This document shows, piece by piece, positions 45,887 to 58,685 of a DNA stretch of 64,000 nt. Position 1 is the first letter of the stretch, and each line of letters begins with the position of its first letter. This DNA comes from Podospora bellae-mahoneyi (Eukaryota; Ascomycota; Sordariomycetes; Sordariales; Podosporaceae). The stretch spans positions 1,922,001 to 1,986,000 of the forward strand of contig NC_085884.1 in NCBI RefSeq assembly GCF_035222275.1, written 5' to 3'. The notes under the pieces are model-generated. The model worked only from the letters and a program-made list of their open reading frames with translations. It was not told where the DNA came from and searched no databases. The position numbers and the translations under genes were made by a program.

Positions 45887-48127
45887 TCATGTACGACCAA
45901 GGCCAGCCTTCGACTTCTTGACGACCTGAGCGACGGGCTCCAAGATCCCCTTGTTCTCCAAGGCTCCCAAAGCCATGCCTTTGCTCCAGCCCATCTTCTC
46001 CAACATCGCGCGACCTTTATTTTCCTGGCCCAACTCAGGGGCAGAGGCGCCAACCACCTCTCCTTCTCGAAGTACCAGGGCTTTTACGCTCACATGTCCA
46101 CTTCCTCTGAATCCATCCCGGGGAGTGTCGCCCCGTGGACCAGCTACGTCAGCACGGGGGAAGTACTTGCGCCCAACCCGGCGGGCGGCACCATCTACCT
46201 GGCGTGTCGCTTCTGTGATCTGGTGCGGTTTGAATGTGATCGTCCGCTTGCTCCGGTAGAGAACCGGCCGGCGTGTTGTGCCCTTTCCGGTGGACTGGGA
46301 CTTGACATTGAATTTCAAGGCAAGCTGGTGGAGGACCATACGCCCATGTTTGTCGAGCGGGGGGAATTCGAGACTGTGTCACCGAGTTAGCTTACGTTTG
46401 TTCTAGCTCCGATGCCTCAAATGCCTTACCGCTCATCCGAGCTGATCAGAAAAGCCACCAGCTCAGTTTTGAAGTCTTCCAGTCTAAGGCCCACTGGATA
46501 CTTGACGCGCAAATCGTCGGGGCTGGCGTTCTTGTCAAGAAGACCCTGACCACGTAGTGACTCACGGGCAAGCTTGCGCTCTTTCTTTCGTTCCCGATCG
46601 CGTGACCAATCCAACTTCAGTTTTGCCTCGATTTCAGAATCCGAAATGTTGAAGTTGGGTGGTTGTTTGGAGCGTCGCTTGCGGGGGACTGGCACAGTCC
46701 AGTCGGCAAGATCCAGATCATCAAATGCATCAGCAACGGAGCTGGCATTCGCAAATTTGGCGAACGATGAGGATGTTGCCCTTTTCTGGCCTCCCTTCTT
46801 CGCCCCTCGCTTGCTTACTCCGAAAGACTCGGGTATCAAAACAAGCTCATCGCTCCCCAACCCAAGCTCTTCCTGCTTGGCAAGAAGTCGTGCAAGCTCC
46901 TCGTCATCCATATCGGCGTCCATATCGTCGTCTTCATCTGGCTCATCGTTCTCATCCCCGTCATCTTCGTCGGCATCACTAAGACCAGAACCACTAGACT
47001 CAGCTTGTTGTTCGTCGCCTGACAAATCTTCAACCACCGGCATGTCATTCTCGTCACCGGAGCCGAGGTTGAGAGCGAAATTGTCACCCCCAAGATCCCG
47101 ACGGTTGTTGAATGAAAGTAGCTGGTCTGAAATGAAGTCATCCTCTGGGTTGGCACTCATGTTGGCGATATAATCTGCCAGAATGGCGTCCTCTTCATCA
47201 TCTTCGTCGGTTTTGGGAATCTTGGAAGCTTTTGAACGGCTGCGCTGGCGTCCTGCTCGTTTTTCGCGGGCTACAGGAATCACTTCGGGATCATCACGGA
47301 GGCTCGTTTCCTCTGCAGCTGTAGGTTTGGTCTTATGACCGGTCGGAGTTATGGCGGTTGTGGTATTGGTAGCAACGCCGTTACGAACCACAAAGTTGCT
47401 TTGCGGAACTGTTTTGGCGTTACCTGCACGGCCTCTGAAGAGGATAACTTCCTCACTGGAATCAGATTCAGCCAATGATGGCTTCCGAATGGGAACCAGG
47501 GGTGGCGGATGGACAGCACGGTGTTTGTCTCGGATAGCTTTATCTCCGCTAACGTCGAAGAAAAAGAGGTCTTGTGCCTGTTCTTGGGGAGTCTCGCTGG
47601 AGGGGTTGTCTTGAGACGTCGAGTTGGAAAGAACCATCTTGCCCTTGGCCGCTGAATCTAGCTCAACGAGAGTCGTCTTCTCTATGACAGCCTCCGCGGA
47701 TACGTTGAGGTTGACGTCTACGGTAGTGATGTCCATGTCGTCGGCCTTGCTCTCTGTAGCCTCGCCAGGGGAAACTTTGTCTTGCTCGATATCTTCAAGA
47801 AGTTTTAAAGGCTCACTGTATCCAGCACTAACAAACGATACAGGCTTTTGTCGAAGTTTCACCGTACCGGAAATCCAGGCTGAGTCAAGGTGGTGGGACT
47901 GAGTGTTCCTAACCTCATCCTTCAAAGAGAAGTCTGTTGGCGTTAGATGAGCCAAGTCCTGCAACCAAGCCAGGGCGGAATCTGGAAATCGTACCATTTG
48001 AGTGCGTAACACTCTGGAAAAACGTCGTTGAGGAAAAGGAACTGACATGGCCCTGGACTCCGGGGGTAGATCGAAGGTGAGCAGCCTTGGGGCCTGCATA
48101 TGGCCGCTTTCCCCTCTTTGGCGGCAT
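45887..48127 (-). CDS. sqs1: SQS1/PFA1-like protein with R3H and G-patch domains
   Basis: In yeast, Sqs1 binds and stimulates the helicase Prp43 through its G-patch in pre-rRNA processing and splicing. Exons are 48127-47995, 47933-46430 and 46373-45887, in total 707 aa. The N-terminus MPPKRGKRPYAGPK joins across intron 1 (CTAAC branch, CAACAG acceptor) to DFSLKDEVRNTQ, the conserved N-terminal box. A long acidic, disordered middle follows (about 46836-46990 is nearly all Asp/Glu/Met). The R3H domain spans intron 2 (LEFPPLDKHGRMVLHQLA). The C-terminal G-patch starts at about residue 658 (NKGRAMLEKMGWSKGMALG). Two shorter frames near 48136-48191 only reflect alternative readings of the first exon. 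Confidence 0.92.
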
Positions 48128-49033
48128 AGTCGTCAAAAATATAAATCCTATCGTTTGAAGAAGCGGGAGAAGGGGATTCCGAATTCAGCAAAAACCGGCA
48201 GGTAGTGCAATGCCGAATATTTTATGCGGACAACTCTGGTAGTAGAATGAATAAGCTGCGGTGGCGTAGACGAAATACCAGGGGTCGAAATCGGTTCTTG
48301 GCGTGTTTTCTGGATGTGGGGAACGAAAGTCCAAAGAGAGTGAAAATCTCCCAGCTTATCCAGTCACACGCCTTTCAGATAAACTTGTGGCCTGGCAAGC
48401 GATGTCTGGGGATGGAGCAGTGCTGCCGTTGCCTCAGTGGCAGGAGGATGTCATGAAAGTCTAGCTTTGTATTACTCTTGGCACGCAAGGAAGGTACACT
48501 GTTGGAATTGGAGGCTTAGGTAATCGCAGATTGACCCAAAGGGCTTGGCGGTCGCCGGGTGCGCACTCGGCAGGCAGCTTTCGCCACAGCTGGCATCTGG
48601 TCGTTGTGGAGACCCCCGCGACTCATATGACATACCTCCCTCATGAGCTTGTCCTACCTCTCACCTCTCAAGATCAACCCAGCTTTCTTCCTTCCAGCCT
48701 TCTGGCCGTTCCAAAGTCAAATATTGCCGTGCTGCTCCCTGTGCTGCTCCGTCCCATATCGTTTTTTTCGCCAACTGCATCTGTTCTTTGCCTTTGGGCC
48801 ATTGCTAGAGCTATCTTATCTCCTGCGCAGTGACACTGCGTGCCCTTCTTTGTTAGTTCGCGCTACGGTGTAGCTGGTGTCCTCAAGAAGCTCACAGGAT
48901 CCATCCGATCAGGAGGACAGGGCTTCTAGCAGGCCGGCATTAACTTCCACCTTGTTTTGAACCACATTGAAAATCACTGCCGCGACCGTATTCTTTTCCG
49001 CTTCTCTGCTTTGTTATAGCTTCACCAAATCCG
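48128..49033. promoter_or_regulatory. Divergent promoter region of sqs1 and atg4
   Basis: About 0.9 kb between divergent start codons. Pyrimidine-rich tracts occur at 48650-48780. No factor site could be named and no coding evidence was found. Confidence 0.45.
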
Positions 49034-50718
49034 ATGAAGTCGATGCGCTCAGGCAGCAACAACTGGCAATCGGCCGTCTCGGAAACATCACCCAAGATCG
49101 CGACTGCGATGGAGGCAGCGATATCCGCCGGGGCCGAGGTCAGCCGTGTAGGCCGACGCATCTTGCAGAGAATCTGGGACCCAGAGCCTACCAATGATCG
49201 AAGCAGCAACGAACCAGTGTGGTGTTTGGGTTGCTCATATCTCCTCGATACAAAAGAATACGGCACACCCCCTACGCTCACCACCAGCACACCACCCGCA
49301 GATGCCACTCTTCCCGCTATAGTACCCGAGCCTGGGGCAGGCGTGGAATCGGAGCCACGAAGAGCCACAGAGAAGGCGGGAGTGCCGGTGAATACCCCAA
49401 TCCCCGTTGCGGCTAGTGGTCAGCACCAGCTACAAGTGCCCGAAACACCTCCTCTCTCCGTTGCCAGCAGTTTTGATTCAGCTCTTGCGTACGAAGAGCC
49501 CGGTCAAGATGGCGGCTGGCCCCCGGCCTTTCTCGATGATTTCGAGTCCCGCATATGGATGACATATCGTACCGGATTCGAAGAAATTCCTCGCTCGACT
49601 GACCCGAAAGCGGCCGCAGCCTTGTCCTTCACCATGCGATTCAAGACTTCTTTCGGGGACCAGACCGGCTTTTCATCAGATACGGGCTGGGGATGCATGA
49701 TCAGGTCTGGGCAGAGCTTGTTGGCCAATGCAATGTTGATCAGCCGTGCAGGACGTGGTAAGGAATCTCCGGCCATGCTTGCTATTGTGTGTGCGAACTG
49801 TTGCTGATATCGTCTTTCTTGTGCAGCTTGGAGACGAACGACGAACCCTGACATCGAACGCGAAATCGTGTGCCTATTCGCAGATGATCCTCGTGCTCCA
49901 TATTCCATACAGAACTTTGTGAACCATGGTGCAGCTGCTTGTGGAAAGTACCCTGGAGAGTGGTTTGGCCCATCTGCGACGGCACGGTGCATCCAGTACG
50001 TGACCCTTCTCTGGATGGAAACTTGGCTCTAACAAACAACAGGGCTCTGGCCAAGAAGCACGATAGCTCCCTGCGAGTGTACCTGACACGAGATCTTCCT
50101 GAAGTATATGAGGACAACTTCATGTCAACCGCGAACCCTGACGGCAACCACTTTCACCCGACATTAATTCTGGTATCTACGAGGCTGGGAATTGACAAGA
50201 TCAACCCAATCTACCATGAAGCGCTCATATCTACCTTACAATTGCCACAAGCCATTGGTATTGCTGGGTAAGCAAGTCCTGATGCACCTTGCATATTCAT
50301 GCTCTCTAGCCTCCGTCTAACACACTACAGCGGACGCCCGTCATCATCCCACTACTTCATCGGTGCTCAGGGGCAATGGCTCTTTTACCTCGATCCCCAT
50401 CACCCACGGCCAGCGCTTCCTTATCGAGAGAATCCGAACGACTATACCATAGAAGAATTGGACTCCTGCCACACCCGACGATTGCGGCATCTCCACGTAG
50501 AAGACATGGACCCTAGCATGCTCATTGGCTTTCTCATCAAGGATGAGGATGATTGGGATCTGTGGAAGAGCTCTGTCAAGCATGTTCAGGGCAAGGCCAT
50601 CATCAATGTCTCGCCTCATGACCCGGAGCACGGGATGGGTTTCGGTCGAGCTGGAGCGATTGATGAGGTGGAGACACTGAGTGACGAGGACGACACAGAT
50701 ACGGTGCTTGACTTATGA
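49034..50718 (+). CDS. atg4: Cysteine protease ATG4 (autophagy)
   Basis: Atg4 trims the C-terminus of Atg8 and later frees it from lipid during autophagosome formation. Exons are 49034-49757, 49827-49995, 50043-50267 and 50331-50718, total 501 aa. The conserved opening block [10 protein letters not shown] and PVWCLG follows a variable N-terminus. Catalytic Cys221 lies in [16 protein letters not shown]; Asp394 and His396 lie in [11 protein letters not shown] Thr/Pro/Ala-rich insertion of about 80 residues precedes the peptidase core. The acidic tail ends DTDTVLDL. The start is uncertain: an in-frame ATG at 49109 would remove 25 poorly conserved residues. The stop lies 197 bp from the convergent jjj1 stop. 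Confidence 0.95.
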
Positions 50719-50915
50719 CTTGTTTGAAGGTAATATTTTGGGATATGGCAACAAGTAGTTTTGGGGAAAGGGGCGTTGTCAACGCCGCGGTGTGCATGCC
50801 CAGGTTAGGGGACTCTCAAGAAAACCTTCTCCCCGCTATGATGTTTGAGAATCGAGGACACTCTGCTCGATTAGATGATGCAAAGCACTAGCTGATATAC
50901 GCACCGGGATGGTGA

Positions 50916-52695
50916 TTATTTCTTTCTCTTCTGTTTTGCAGATTTACCAGGCGTGGCAGAGACCGGAGCTGCATGGTTGAGTTCTTTGATGTGGTCGAAG
51001 AGCTTGTTCTTGCTTGTGAATGCCTCTTTACATACCACACATTGTAGCTGAAGCCCAGCAGTCAGCATAGAATATCATTATTGAGCTTTGCAATACACAG
51101 AAACCTACCGAATCCTGGATTTGTGACTCTGCCTGCCGAGCTGCTTTCTTTTCTCGCTTCAGTTTCGCCTTACCAACCTTTTTACCTGGCGCCGGTTCGC
51201 TGAGTGTGAGGTTGGCAACGCTCGCAGCTGTAGAATCTGCCAAGTCTCCGCTATCGTCTGCTTGTGGCTGTGACACCTTCTTGGTGGCTCCTGCCCCGTT
51301 GACAATGCGCTCTTCCACCGTGGAACGTGGTGCATACTCGTCATCTTCTGGACTCGACGATGACTGTGTGCTCTGTTCTTGATCATTATCCTGCTCGACG
51401 GGCCCTTGCTTTTCTGCTCCGGTCCTCCCGTCCTCAGAGGCCAGCGGTGCTGTGTTGGTCATGTCCCTCTCTCTCTGGATGACTTGCGCGTCCTGCTCTG
51501 GCTGTGGAGACTGCGGCGTAGATACCCCTGGTGAATCTTGAGGATTTAGATCGAAGTGCATGTTTTCCTTTCTCATCTGTCTTTTCAACTGCTGTACTGC
51601 CTTGATATGTTTCTTGCTCTTTTCGTGAGCCTCGAACTGTTTCTCACTCCTAAACGTCTTGTTGCACACCACGCATTCGATCTCCTCAACCTCGGACTCT
51701 TCTTCCGACATGGAAAACTCGCCCTCGTAGTCTTGGCGTTCTTTCGGCTGCGCCCAGTCTGGCACCACGTACTCGGCCATCTTTTCCTGGTGCGCTGCTC
51801 GCGACCGGGCCGCCTGGGCTGCCGCGGAATTGCGAAGGACCTGCTGCCGTTCCGCCTCAGACTGTGTGTTGGGAACATAACGGGGATCTCTTTTCTTGAC
51901 AAACGCAACCAAAGAGAGGACCGCATCGTTGAATTCTCTGATGCCCTCATCGCGGAGCTTCTTGTTCTCCTTTTCCATCAAGCGACGGATCCTCCTGTCT
52001 GGTGCGTGCGCAAGATGGTGCACATCCTTCCACTGAAAGGATTTCCTCGTCGAGAAGCTTGACCACACATTATAAAACGACTTGCCCACAGTGTTGTAGT
52101 CGTCTTCCGCTTTGCCAAACGGTGGGTAGTGTGTGGGGGTGGTTCCGTCCCACTCGCAGGCTGCAGCTTCTTCTGCGGCAAGCTGTTCGAAGAAGACGTT
52201 CAATATCCCAAAGAAACCACGCGGGCTGTCATCCATCGGTACGCTGGAATTGAATCGACTCATCAGTGCAAAGACAGCATTCGCCGAGGTGTGATTGCCG
52301 GGGTCCTGTCCGCCAGGCGCACCCCCAGCCACTTCGTCATCACCCCTGAGGATAGCATCTCGATGCGAGTCGTACCAAGCTCGTTCCTGGGGGTCCGATA
52401 GTATTTCGTATGCTGTTTGTAGCTCGGCAAACTTCCGCGTCGCGTTCTCGGTATCGTGGTAGTTGCGATCGGGATGCAGCTCCAACGCCTTTTTCTTGTA
52501 GGCCCTCCGAATTCTACATCCAAAAGGCCTCAAAGTCAGACTACATTCATCTTGTACGGGAGCAGGGAGTCTCTCTCACTCTTCGTCCGGCACCTGACGA
52601 TCAACCCCTAGAACTTCATAATAGCATGTTTTCTGCTGGGTGACGGTGGTGGCCGCATGACTGGCACCCCGAGGTGTGGATTGGTCAGCTCCCAT
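50916..52695 (-). CDS. jjj1: JJJ1-type J-protein with two C2H2 zinc fingers
   Basis: Jjj1 (human DNAJC21) recruits Hsp70 to pre-60S ribosomes for release of the export factor Arx1. Exons are 52695-52580, 52513-51109 and 51047-50916, total 550 aa. The first exon encodes MGADQSTPRG to CYYEVLGVDRQ, the start of the J domain; the HPD motif needed to activate Hsp70 is at residues 52-54. A conserved linker with FNDAVLSLVAFVKKRDPR follows. The first zinc finger (CVVC...H...H) is at about 318-342. The second finger is completed only in the last exon (CVVC, HIKELNH near 510-531), whose joining intron has a GTAGGT donor. The C-terminus is Lys-rich (KQKRKK), like a nuclear signal. An acidic patch (SEEESEVEE) precedes finger 1. 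Confidence 0.94.
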
Positions 52696-53513
52696 TCGTA
52701 CAATAAAGGGTGTTTTGATAGTTGGGTGCTCAGGGTTCTACACGTCCGCTGAAGAAAGTGATGAATCAAGAAGCATGTGCATGTTCGATGCTCCTGGGAA
52801 GTAGGGGTCCGAGGGTCCTTCCAGAGACGTTTATGCTTGTCATGCTGCCAACATTTTAGTGGGGTCATGGCGGGGGCGGGGCTACTGTTGGAAATCTTGA
52901 TGGAGACCATTCTGGTGGGCTGACCCATCACCACAAACCTACAGGGCCAAATGACGACGAAATCCCGATTGGGAAAAGTGGGATGTGTCTCAATGCCCAC
53001 CACAAAATAAGCGGTGCATCTAGACTTTTCACGGATACATGGCGAGGTCGGACGAGCGTTGAGGGGTTCAGGGTTCAGGGTTGTTTACGGGTTGAGAAAA
53101 GGAGAGATGAACACGCTCAGTTCCGTCTGATTCCTTCTTTTCGCTAGCTTGAACGCTCCGAACGTTTGGCCGCTGCTCAAAGGCGCCATTACAAACCTCT
53201 TGCTTGACAGACTGCAACCGCCACCCATTTTGTCACGTTGACCGTGGGGAATTGGCTAGGGGAGAGGCCAAGCAACCACTACCAGGTGTCCTATCCTTGG
53301 CTTCCGCGCTTTGGCTGGGTCTGGCCGTCTGTCACCTCGTCTTGAACCACCTTCACCGAGAAGCAACATTACCTATAAATCCCCTCCCGCCCCATCTTGA
53401 CCCGCGACTGCAAATTCGGCACCCTGAGAAGCATACCGAGCGCCTTGTCCCGCCATGCACATGCCATCCTCGCAGTTACATTTTAAGCCAGCCAGGTCAG
53501 TGGTAACATTACG
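52696..53513. promoter_or_regulatory. Divergent promoter region of jjj1 and the SPX-RING gene
   Basis: About 0.8 kb. No domain in any open frame. The sequence just before 53514 is pyrimidine-rich, as expected for a fungal leader. Confidence 0.45.
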
Positions 53514-55097
53514 ATGAAATTCGGCCACGCCTTCAAGGAGGCCTTGGAGGCTGAGACCTATCCAAGACACTGGGTAGACAAGGCGGTTCCCTATCGTCAG
53601 CTCAAAAAGATCCTTGGTAAGGTGCGGGAGGAGCTGATAAACAATGGCTATGATCCGGACACGTTACAAAAGCTGGTAGCTGAGCGAAACGCCGAATACC
53701 GCCTAGAGTCGGACGACTCCCAGCTCCTGAGACCCAAACTGGTTGTGCGTCCAGCCACTACAAGTGCTCAACCTCTGGATCAGAAAACAGAAGTCGACTC
53801 GCTGCCAGAATCACCAGTATCTCTATCTCCCACCTCTTCCGCCAGCACAGAACCTGGACCATCGGCCTTGACACATGACTCTGCGCCCCCGTGTAGCCAT
53901 CGCCAGCAACAAACCAGTGACGGCGAGTGGGTTGACGTCCCGTTGGATGCCGATGCTCGCTTTTTCAGTGTCCTCCAGCAGGATGTCAATGAGTTGGATA
54001 CTCTCCAGGACAAGGAGCGGGTTGCCATGATCGAAAACATCCACGTGATTGGAAACGAGATCGCACAAGTAGCCAGACCGCGAAAACCAGTCATCGACTT
54101 CTCCCGGTCAGATCTGTATCGCTGGCGCGAGATTCTGGACCTCTACCTCTCAGCCGAGGTCTTCTTCTCCACCAACGAGGTTTCCGGCGGTGCTCGCAGC
54201 AGCGACAGAGCTCGCAAGCAACTCGTCTGGTTCCAAGAAGAGGTGGGCAAGCGCCAGCTGCCGCAGAAGTTCAAGATCAAGTCCAGCGCTGTCGCCTTCC
54301 AACACTTCCTCTCGTTGAATGCCACGCTGCTGCAGAACTTGCAGTTCCAGGAACTGAATCAGACAGCCATAACAAAAATAATCAAAAGTAGGCTCTCGGA
54401 ATGCTCAGGGTGCCACTCGTCCCATCTTCAAGCCGTCCACTAGACTAATCCGCTCCCCCTTTTGCTGTAGAATTCGACAAGAGAACGTCCCTGGGGGTGA
54501 AAAAGACTTTTCCAAAAGTCATGAACTCGGCACACTTCATCTCCGAGACCATATCCAAGGACATCTGCGCCCAGCTGTCTCGAGACGTCATCAGCCTTGT
54601 CCCACAAGTCGTGGACTACACGTGCATTGTCTGTAAGTGACGCATATGTTGTGCAGCCTAGCGAGTGGGCTGTGTCTCGGTGCTGAGGCCAGGAGAGAAC
54701 CAATGTAATGTCTTCGATACTGACCTCCCTCTCTCTATCTCACACAGGCCTCTCCATATGTTGGCTGCCCATCCGACTGGACTGCGACCATTTGTTTTGC
54801 ATCCGGTGCATGATCAAGATGCAAAACAGGCAAAAGCGCTTCTGCCCGCTATGTCGAGCCGATGTGATTCAACGGGCCAACGAAAGTACGTTGTCTCTTT
54901 CAATCCCGCTGTTTCATGAATCCTGATCGCTAACCTTCCACACAGCACATATCGATATGGAGCTCGTTCGATACTTGGAAAGGTGGTTTCCAAAGGAGAC
55001 CAAGGAGAAGCAGAGGAACAACGAGGACGAGCGGCGAAAGGAGCTCCTGGGCGATTTGTACGTGGAAGGTGCACAGCCGCCGTGTATTGTGATGTGA
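53514..55097 (+). CDS. SPX domain plus RING finger protein, putative ubiquitin ligase
   Basis: SPX domains sense inositol pyrophosphates and so phosphate state; combined with a RING they form E3 ligases such as plant NLA. Exons are 53514-54387, 54471-54632, 54748-54885 and 54946-55097, total 441 aa. The SPX N-terminus MKFGHAFKEALEAETYP and the basic cluster PYRQLKKILGKVREEL match the ligand-binding helix region. SPX helices resume at VDVPLDADARFFSVLQQDVNEL after a Ser/Pro/Thr linker. The RING (about residues 341-385) begins CIVC at an exon border and continues CDHLFCIRC and CPLCRAD, a C3HC4 pattern. The basic C-terminal helix ends in PPCIVM. The substrate is unknown. Confidence 0.92.
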
Positions 55098-55269
55098 TCC
55101 CTGTGCAAGGGAAGAAAAAAAGGAAGGGATAATTTACCTAATGGAAGCTGTACATAAAGTCAGACACAGTGATACCTCAGCAGGAGTTTTGAGCGAATTG
55201 GGTATGGTAGCATTACGGGGACTTTGGTTGATGTTGCTTTCAAATTCTATGCGTTCTACACGGAACTGC

Positions 55270-57247
55270 CTATTGCGAGCCGTGCTCTGCTACATGCAAT
55301 GCAGCTTGAAACACCTTTACAATATCAGCAGTGTCCTCCAACCCGACGCTGATGCGGATCAGATCAGGGTCAACACCAAATTGCGACGCCCATTCCAACT
55401 CTTGATAGTGAGCCAAAAGCACATAGGGGGATGTCAACGTGAAGTTGGTTCCCAGGCTTGGCCCCTTGGCTGTGTCAACAGCATCATAAAATGCAACAGC
55501 CTGCTCCTTCCGGTGGAACACGACCGAGATCAACCCGCCGTACCCTCCACCAGGAACCTTGCAGGCTTCGTAGTTGGCGCTGGACTCGTTATCACGCGGG
55601 TAAAATACCGCCTTGATGAGCTTGTTCTCACGAAACACATCACAGATGGCCTCAGCGTTGGCGTTGATCCGTTCAATCCGAGACGCAAAGTCCCGGCTAT
55701 TTCGCTCCATGAACATGACATCCTCGGGCCAGTATGTGTCCTCGTACCCCGTGCGGGCAAAGTCTTTTAACGCAGAGTAGTATCGACTGTTTGGGTTAAA
55801 GATGGCACTGCCTCCCATGACGTTGCAGTCACCCGAGAAGATCTTGGTCAAGCTAGAGACGACGATATCGGCGAAGGGGAGAACGTTGATGTTGGCAAAG
55901 GTCCCGATTGTTTCGTCCACCACGACGGCAAAGTCGTACTTGTCGGCCATCTCGCGGATGCGGGCAAGATTGGGGCAAGTGAGGAGCGGATTGCCCGGGA
56001 ATTCACAAAAGAGCCCCAGGAAGCGCTCCCCTGCTTTCAGCCGAGCTTCGAGGTGGTCAAGGTCGGCCTCGGACGCATTGCCGTAGAAGACGCATCCAGG
56101 GCCAAACTTCTCGAGAATCTTGAGGGTGTCAACGTAAGGGAACCCGAAGTTGACCGACTTGAGACCTCCACGCGCTCCAAGAAGGGCACGGTGAGCATTA
56201 AAGATGGCGTTCATGCCGGCTGGGAAAAGATAGATGTCGTCCTCGCGGAGGTTGACAACACCACGGGTATTGGATTCCATCTCCTTTTCGGGCACCGGGC
56301 TAGCTGTTAGTTCACGATCACTTCTGAGCGCCCCGGCAATTCGCCGTTTGATGGCCGATTTGGCGGGCTCAACAAAAGAAACATCCAGGTTCCGACCGAA
56401 GCGCTCCTCCAAGAATTGCAACGTCTCCTCTCTGTCAGGGACGGTTGTTGACGTTTGGGATGTGGTTGATGGCTTTCCTGCGTCGAGAGAGCTCCCTCGT
56501 TGGTAACGCTTTGGTCCTCTGCATGGCTTTGGGCTCATGGGCGCGGCCGTGTTCTTGGGGGATTCATCCACACGCAACAGACCATCCTTGAAGAGACTGT
56601 GACAGAACTCTGCCCTGCGGCTAGAGACACCATCGCCCGTGTGCTGCCAATACTGCTTCAGAAAACTGAAACCCTCGGGAGAGCAGATGACGACCGAGAT
56701 AGAGGGAGATAGCCCCCGAAGAGCCTTGGACTGCGGGTTTGCCGGGTCAAGAACCAGATGCAGAACTTCAAGAGATGACACGATGGCAGGGGGAGCGCGT
56801 AATTTGACAAAGCTCACACACCGGGCAGCAACCTGACGAGTTGGGAACAGAAAAGCAACCAGCCCTTTCCGCCCAGTTTTCTCCAGAATGTCTTTGGCAA
56901 AAGCTTGGATGCTCCTGTGGATGAAGAAGCTGGAGAATAGATTGCCGTTTTAGTATCATGGCACATGATCAAGACCTTTGAAAGTGAATGGTGCGAGCAG
57001 AAAAGATGAAGCAAGTGACATACCGAGGGTAACCAGTGGTCATACTGCCAACAACCCAGTCCTCTCCTTCTTCATAACCAACATTTGCTCTCCACGTTGG
57101 TAGTGACACACTCACCGCCTAAGCAATCATCAAGATGTTGTGGTTAGCCACCGAGACCGAACATGTTTAAACAATAAGAGTGACCATAAAGATGCTTACA
57201 TGCTCCGTGTGCGGCGGGATAGACTCGCCGAGGTTGAAGGCGGGCAT
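55270..57247 (-). CDS. met-7: Cystathionine gamma-synthase (Neurospora met-7 / yeast STR2 type)
   Basis: The enzyme joins an activated homoserine with cysteine to cystathionine, a step of transsulfuration toward methionine. Exons are 57247-57200, 57118-57024 and 56929-55270, total 600 aa. The start [16 protein letters not shown] is typical of the fungal family. The PLP-binding Lys is residue 410 in [16 protein letters not shown], and Asp386 in VVVDET contacts the cofactor ring. The long N-terminal extension before the transferase fold and a low-complexity spacer near residues 165-215 are usual in the fungal enzyme. An exact CPC1/GCN4 site lies just upstream of the ATG. The 3' end is 172 bp from the convergent SPX-RING gene. 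Confidence 0.94.
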
Positions 57248-58685
57248 TGTATCTCAAGAAGCGTAGAGTCACAGTTTTGACTCAGTTGTTGCGCTCCTAA
57301 CTTTGCAATCTCTCTGTCCTCGGCTTCGACAGCACGCAGAGCGTGATAAGATGGCGTCTGTTATGAGGTGGTCTACGCCGAAATCAGCGAGAGATTCCCC
57401 AAGTTTCTAGACAGGAGAGGAAATGGTCGAGCTCGATTGGTGGTACAGATACTGTCAACGGGGATGGTACACTAAAACAGTCCAAGGTAGAGATGTGTGG
57501 TGGGTGCAGAGTGGATGGGTGTACCCACGTTTCCGACGTCCAAAATTGACCAATTATGAAATTTTATTTTATACTAATGGAATGTTCCACGTCCCTGTAT
57601 CCGGTCCATCGTCTTAACTATGCCGCCAGAAACTGCGTGGGATGGCGTCGGTTGGACTATCAAAGCGAACAGTTGCACATTATATTCCGAGTATCGGAGG
57701 CAAAAAACGGAGTCATTTTTTTCTACCGGCTTCCTGATTTCTTGGATGTGTCTACATGCCTTACGGGTAACCAGCTTGTATCCCTCTTCCCTCCCGCCAC
57801 TACCAGCGAAACACATGGCATTCAACACCAAACCAGAGCAGAAAGAAGCACTGTCTGGTGCCGCTATGTCAGTGGGCAGTGACCAAGTGTGCTTGCCATG
57901 CCAAATGGTGTCAATGAAGCTTTGTGGACAGCGACCCCCACCTTTCCGGAACGTGCCCCACTCTTGCCACCTACACCTCAAACCTCCCAGTCATCAAAGG
58001 ACACAAGGATTGGTAAAGGACTAGAAGTGAGAGAGAGTCTCAATAGAACACTTTAACAAGGTTGCAAGTGGTATACCGGCGGCAACCAACTGTTTGATTC
58101 TGCCCGTGCTATGACAACAAAATGTTCGGCCTATATATATGTCTGCATATTTCGGATGACAGGGGTCCCAGTTTTGCGGCACTCCCGGGCCCGGATGGCT
58201 CCCGTAGACGGTTGGTAGTTACGGGTACGAGCTCCCGACGCCGCCGAAGCCGGTGGTGATTGGCAGCGGTCCACCGTTGTAGCAGTCAAGTGCCATATTC
58301 ACACCAAGTCGGACCACCGCGACCACTTTGTAAGCATGGCCAGTACATCCAATTTAGATCCAGGCCCTATCCTGCCCGGTTCATTAACTCTAGCTTACAT
58401 ATGTCCACCATCCGTTTCTTTGTTCCACCCTGAAAATGTCATGACCCAATGCACTTGTTCCCCCAACCAGTAATCTTTGCATGTATCCATCTCCGCCATG
58501 ATTTAGCTGCTCCCAGCACGTGATGCCTGCCTGAAAAAGCCAAACAAAAAATATAAAAAGAGAGCAGTAAAAGAAAGTGAAATCATCATACAGATCGCTC
58601 TGTGCCAAACTAGCATGCTCTCACCCGTTCGAAAGAGTAGGTAGCCAATATGCGTCGCCTATATGCTCTAAATCAGATATCGTCA
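57248..58685. other. Promoter of the met-7 gene and intergenic DNA
   Basis: About 1.4 kb. Two opposite open frames of about 135 codons at 57574-58024 cover the same bases and have no domain, so neither is called. Part near the met-7 start is listed separately as a regulatory site. Confidence 0.5.
57266..57284 (-). promoter_or_regulatory. CPC1/GCN4 bZIP binding site upstream of met-7
   Basis: The palindromic TGACTCA at 57278-57284 is the consensus for the general amino-acid control factor, and GAGTCA at 57266-57271 gives a second half site. They lie about 20-37 bp before the met-7 start codon. The function fits: cystathionine synthesis is under amino-acid control in fungi. At 57351-57358, ATGGCGTC also matches the first eight bases of a CYS3-type sulfur site but the match is incomplete. 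Confidence 0.5.

Noticed and set aside
57574-58024. Two opposite 134-135-codon frames downstream of the VOC gene
   Set aside because: They cover the same DNA on opposite strands, with no domain or splice support, so neither can be preferred.
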